Assembly (NCBI RefSeq): GCF_030812415.1
Contig: NZ_JAUSST010000006.1
Coordinates: 310,001 to 374,000 of the forward strand
DNA from: Paenibacillus harenae
Lineage (GTDB): Bacteria > Bacillota > Bacilli > Paenibacillales > Paenibacillaceae
Reading direction: 5' to 3'
DNA: 64,000 nt
Shown here: in pieces, positions 61,590-64,000 of the stretch
Position numbering within the stretch: the stretch's first letter is position 1
Layout of the letters: the number at the start of each line of letters is the position of its first letter
Translations under genes and position numbers: made by a program
The notes under the pieces: model-generated
The model's database searches: none
Told to the model about the DNA's origin: nothing
What the model saw: the letters and a program-made list of their open reading frames with translations, nothing else

Positions 61590-62595
61590 ATGGCGAAGAT
61601 ATGTCAAATGAAAAAATCATCGGAAACTTCACTTACAATAGATGAACTACAACAACAAACAGCCAAACAAGCTCAGAAAATCGCAGAACTCTCAGCCGAG
61701 CTCAATTGGTATAAAGAACAGTTTCACTTGGCCCAGCAGAAACGCTTTGGCTCATCCAGCGAGCGGACACATCCGGATCAACTGACCTTGGAGCTCTTTA
61801 ATGAAGCAGAACCGAGGCGAAGCCAGACCTGCCAGAGCCAACGGTCGAAGAGATCACCTACAAGCGCACGAAAAAGGTCGGCGCTCGTCAAGCGAAGTTA
61901 GATGAGCTGCCCGTTGAGACAATGACATATAAGCTGAGCGAAGAAGAGCAAGTATGTCCTTGCTGCGAAGGTAAACTGCATGAGATGAGCACGGAAGTGC
62001 GGCGGGAGCTGAAAATCATTCCTGCGGAAGTGAAAGTAATGGAGCATGTGCGCCACGTCTATGCCTGTCGTCGATGCGAACAGGAAGCAACAAGCACGCC
62101 CATTATTACAGCCCCGATGCCAGCGCCTGTGGCGGCAGGTTCTCTTGCTTCGCCGTCCATTCTCGCCTACATCATGAGCCAGAAGTATGTAGACAGCTTG
62201 CCGCTTTATCGGCAGGAGCAGGCCTTCTTGCGTTTGGGTGTCGAGCTGTCGCGTCAGACGATGGCCAATTGGCTCATTGCCGGCAGCGAGCGTTGGTTGA
62301 CGCCGTTGTACAACTACATGCATAAAGAATTCTTGCAACGCGACATCGCACAAGCCGACGAAACCACCCTGCAAGTACTCAAGGAACCAGGACGTGCTGC
62401 GCAGACGAAATCGTACTTATGGCTTTATCGTACGGGCAGATTCGGTCCCGACATTATCCTCTATGATTATCAGTCCGGACGAGGCGGCGAGCACCCTGAA
62501 GCGTTTCTCGCAGGATTCAAGGGCTACTTGCAAACCGATGGCTACAGCGGTTACAACAAAGTGAAGAACATCACTCAGCTCGGTTGCTGGAGTCA
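61590..62595 (+). pseudogene. tnpC: IS66 transposase TnpC, frameshifted and truncated
   Basis: Starts with the coiled-coil and helix region (LNWYKEQFHLAQQKRFGSSS). The frame shifts between about 61812 and 61840: the correct continuation (EAKPDLPEPTVEEITYKRTK) is in another frame and leads to the zinc finger CPCCEGKLHE and CRRCEQE. The DDE domain begins (ADETTLQVL; LQTDGYSGYN) but ends at LGCWSH, before the last catalytic Glu. Not active. Confidence 0.88.
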
Positions 62596-62767
62596 TAATG
62601 GTTATACTTGGTACATTAGTAGCGGTGGAACAAAAAGGGTTAGGGTAGGTAAAAAAGCTAGTAAGCCAGGTGAACTAGAAGCTAACTACGAAACATTCAA
62701 GAACTCGTTTGACTTTTCTCGTGACAATCAACTTACAAATTACCATGTAACTATACAACAGCCGTAA
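61922..62767 (+). CDS. Chimeric frame: IS66 transposase joined to a toxin tail
   Basis: 281-aa open frame. Residues 1 to about 224 are TnpC; from about 62596 the frame continues without a break into NGYTWYISSGGTKRVRVGKK and ends NYHVTIQQP. This last part is AT-rich and unlike any transposase. It lies 29 bases before an Imm8-type gene, so it is the C-terminal tail of a toxin tip whose rhs part was replaced by the IS remnant. Its product is unlikely to be functional. Confidence 0.7.
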   Translation: MTYKLSEEEQVCPCCEGKLHEMSTEVRRELKIIPAEVKVMEHVRHVYACRRCEQEATSTPIITAPMPAPVAAGSLASPSILAYIMSQKYVDSLPLYRQEQAFLRLGVELSRQTMANWLIAGSERWLTPLYNYMHKEFLQRDIAQADETTLQVLKEPGRAAQTKSYLWLYRTGRFGPDIILYDYQSGRGGEHPEAFLAGFKGYLQTDGYSGYNKVKNITQLGCWSHNGYTWYISSGGTKRVRVGKKASKPGELEANYETFKNSFDFSRDNQLTNYHVTIQQP

Positions 62768-62796
62768 AACAACAGAGGAAGAAGGAGGAATAAGTT

Positions 62797-63162
62797 TTGA
62801 TTATTCCAGAATTAAAGGATATTGTTTTAATAGGGAACCCTACGGTTACAGGTAAATTAGAAGTTGACGAGAATGTCGTTTTAGGAGATGACTTTCTATT
62901 ATCAGGAACAGCATGCATTGGAACTAAAGAGTCTAGTGCAGGTGATTATTTTGATTTCACTGTTATTACACCGAAAGCACTTGAAAAAAAAATAAGAACA
63001 ACAAACTTTATTTATGGACGCGGTTATTTCATTGTTAGTGAATTCAATTATGCAATTATTAAAGAAAAGATAGTGAGCATAATTTCAAATTGTAATGGAG
63101 AATCATGGGAGGAGATTGCTCTTAAATTGAGCCCATACTTCTATTGGGAGTATGAAAAGTGA
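62797..63162 (+). CDS. Imm8-type immunity protein
   Basis: 121 aa. The pattern DYFDFTVITPKALEKKI, GRGYFIVSEFNYAIIKEKIV and SWEEIALKLSPYFYWEYE matches the Imm8 immunity family as I know it (FDF-V-TP...L; sWEE-a-kLs-y--WE-E). AGAAGGAGG precedes the start, which is TTG at 62797 reading as Met. It follows the toxin tail by 29 bases and ends at a perfect terminator. A fossil of its 3' end occurs at 53831-53883. Confidence 0.82.
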   Translation: MIIPELKDIVLIGNPTVTGKLEVDENVVLGDDFLLSGTACIGTKESSAGDYFDFTVITPKALEKKIRTTNFIYGRGYFIVSEFNYAIIKEKIVSIISNCNGESWEEIALKLSPYFYWEYEK

Positions 63163-63180
63163 TAGAAACAGCTTTTACGA

Positions 63181-63210
63181 CCTTGAGGGTTAATACCTCA
63201 AGGTTTTTTT
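63181..63210 (+). terminator. Terminator after the Imm8 gene
   Basis: CCTTGAGG (63181-63188) is the exact inverse of CCTCAAGG with a GTTAATA loop, followed by seven T. Confidence 0.85.
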
Positions 63211-63524
63211 ATAGTCATAATGAATTGTTGAAAAAGGCTTAGCGTTATCTTTGTTGATTGCTGATGCAAACCAATATGGAGATTTTACTACTGGAAAACA
63301 CAAAAGTGAATGAAGAAGGTAAGATAAAGTTTAAGAATTATCAAGTTGTTGAAGTGGAAAAAATAGAAAGAAAAGATTTAAATTAGGATTTCTAAGTTAC
63401 CAGTGATTAAAACCAAATTAGAAACTATCTTAAAAGCGTTAGATGACGTGTTTGCAGTTAGTTTTGATACAAGGATTTATAGGCCCGACTATAGAACAAT
63501 TATTGATTTTTTCCATAACATTTT
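63211..63524 (+). other. Toxin debris, frames broken
   Basis: Short frames only: one reads ENTKVNEEGKIKFKNYQVVE (about 63285-63385) and another TKLETILKALDDVFAVSFDT (about 63405-63470). They look like pieces of one or two tips interrupted by stops and shifts. No rhs core remains. Confidence 0.45.
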
Positions 63525-63572
63525 TGGAATGGTCATTCATTTGAAGCTTTTAAAAATCAAATCCCACATTTA

Positions 63573-63824
63573 TTGAAAAATAGAACAAGAGAAGCAGTGG
63601 AAAAACAATTATCAAATGTTAGTTTCTTTAATAAAAATTTAAGCAAAGAGAAGGTTACTTCTTATGTTGAAAAAGCATTTAATGAGGCGTTAAAAAAAGG
63701 AGTCACTGATGGAAGGTATACAACAAAAATTAATGGAGAAAGTATAACAGTTGCAATTGATAAAGGTGTTTTTCAAACAGCATGGGGAACGTATAAAAAT
63801 AGACTTTCTGATTTCGGTTATTAG
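63573..63824 (+). CDS. C-terminal tail of a further toxin tip
   Basis: The open frame can be extended back to about 63525 (FWNGHSFEAFKNQIPHLLKN). It continues VSFFNKNLSKEKVTSYVEKA and ends TYKNRLSDFGY. This resembles C-terminal toxin domains of contact-dependent systems in size and tone, but I cannot name the family. The upstream part is broken, and an immunity-type gene starts 11 bases after the stop. Confidence 0.6.
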   Translation: MKNRTREAVEKQLSNVSFFNKNLSKEKVTSYVEKAFNEALKKGVTDGRYTTKINGESITVAIDKGVFQTAWGTYKNRLSDFGY

Positions 63825-63835
63825 GAGGGATGGAT

Positions 63836-64000
63836 ATGTTCAGTTTGTTATATAGATTTGTGGACAGTGACCTCGAATACTTTTCAGTATCAAGCGCAGA
63901 GCAATTTGAGCGGGAGGTTGGTGATATATCTGGTCAAATTGAGCTTAATTTTAGTGATAATGTAGTAGGTTTTTATGATAAGGAAACACAAATTGGTAAC
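63836..64000 (+). CDS. Candidate immunity gene, runs off window end
   Basis: First 55 codons only: MFSLLYRFVDSDLEYFSVSS and an acidic continuation. TAGGAGG lies 6 bases or so before the ATG, and the gap to the preceding toxin tail is 11 bases. By position the cognate immunity gene. The array therefore continues beyond the window. Confidence 0.65.
   Translation, partial: MFSLLYRFVDSDLEYFSVSSAEQFEREVGDISGQIELNFSDNVVGFYDKETQIGN

Larger units (their letters stand above)
60769..62595 (+). mobile_element. Truncated IS66-family insertion sequence
   Basis: GTAAGCGTCAAACCCCGC at 60769 looks like the left IS66 end (many members begin GTAAGCG). The three-gene order tnpA-tnpB-tnpC follows. The right part of tnpC and the right inverted repeat are missing; IS sequence stops near 62595 inside the transposase, where a toxin tail takes over. 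Confidence 0.82.

Noticed and set aside
40297..64000. Integron-like gene cassette array with attC-like hairpins
   Set aside because: No integrase gene, no GTTRRRY core sites, and cassettes share long rhs homology arms instead. Homologous recombination explains the array better.

Overview
The window looks like a chromosome segment of a spore-forming, Paenibacillus-like member of the Bacillota. The signs are GC-rich housekeeping genes with strong GGAGG ribosome binding sites, a Spo0M homologue, a BclB-type collagen-like exosporium protein, a Bacillus-style fatty-acid oxidation operon (fadF-fadN-fadA-fadE-lcfA with etfBA), a perfect Bacillus-type Fur box, a cre-like site and a class I cyclic-di-GMP riboswitch. 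No rRNA, tRNA or CRISPR array was seen.

Bases 1-11.9 kb hold ordinary core genes. They include a partial Nudix gene and mscL, spo0M behind an ECF-sigma promoter, an AlkC-type DNA glycosylase followed by an aromatic-acid-exporter family protein, and a minus-strand envelope operon. That operon contains a UgtP/YpfP-like glycolipid glycosyltransferase, an LtaA-like flippase, a TVP38/TMEM64 protein and a small zinc-ribbon membrane protein. An aldo/keto reductase, ilvA, an anchored membrane protein and the collagen-like protein follow. Bases 11.9-16.4 kb carry a Fur-controlled operon (52-aa peptide, propeller-like protein, flavodoxin, unknown protein), an AraC regulator and a SRAP-family protein that has lost most of its catalytic residues. 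Bases 16.2-31.2 kb hold etfB/etfA on the minus strand, divergent from the six-gene fatty-acid oxidation operon, then two small genes, repeat-rich intergenic DNA and map.

From 31.9 kb to the end the window is one polymorphic-toxin locus. A c-di-GMP-I riboswitch with its own terminator precedes a 2680-aa secreted Rhs/YD-repeat protein with a variable C-terminal tip and an adjacent candidate immunity gene. Downstream, on the same strand, lie about 23 kb of partial copies of the 3' part of this rhs gene. Most end at the same DP(S/T)G(H) boundary and continue into a different AT-rich tip and a new candidate immunity gene. Recognisable tips are a GIY-YIG-like nuclease (frame broken), a GH19 lysozyme/chitinase, an HNH-like nuclease, an RNase-like tip and a TNT-type NADase. 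Many smaller scraps lie between them: toxin-less immunity genes, 30-60 bp rhs fossils, an inverted core piece and an IS66 remnant fused to a toxin tail. A recurring hairpin (CCACATG-GAGT...ACTC-CATGTGG plus T-run) marks at least six cassette ends.

The layout suggests one expressed gene, under c-di-GMP control, fed by a reservoir of silent tips that can be swapped in by recombination between directly repeated core segments. The GH19 tip is paired with a lipoprotein resembling the lysozyme-binding domain of RsiV, which would be a fitting extracellular immunity protein. Functions of tips and immunity genes are inferred from family resemblance and position; none was checked by a database search.
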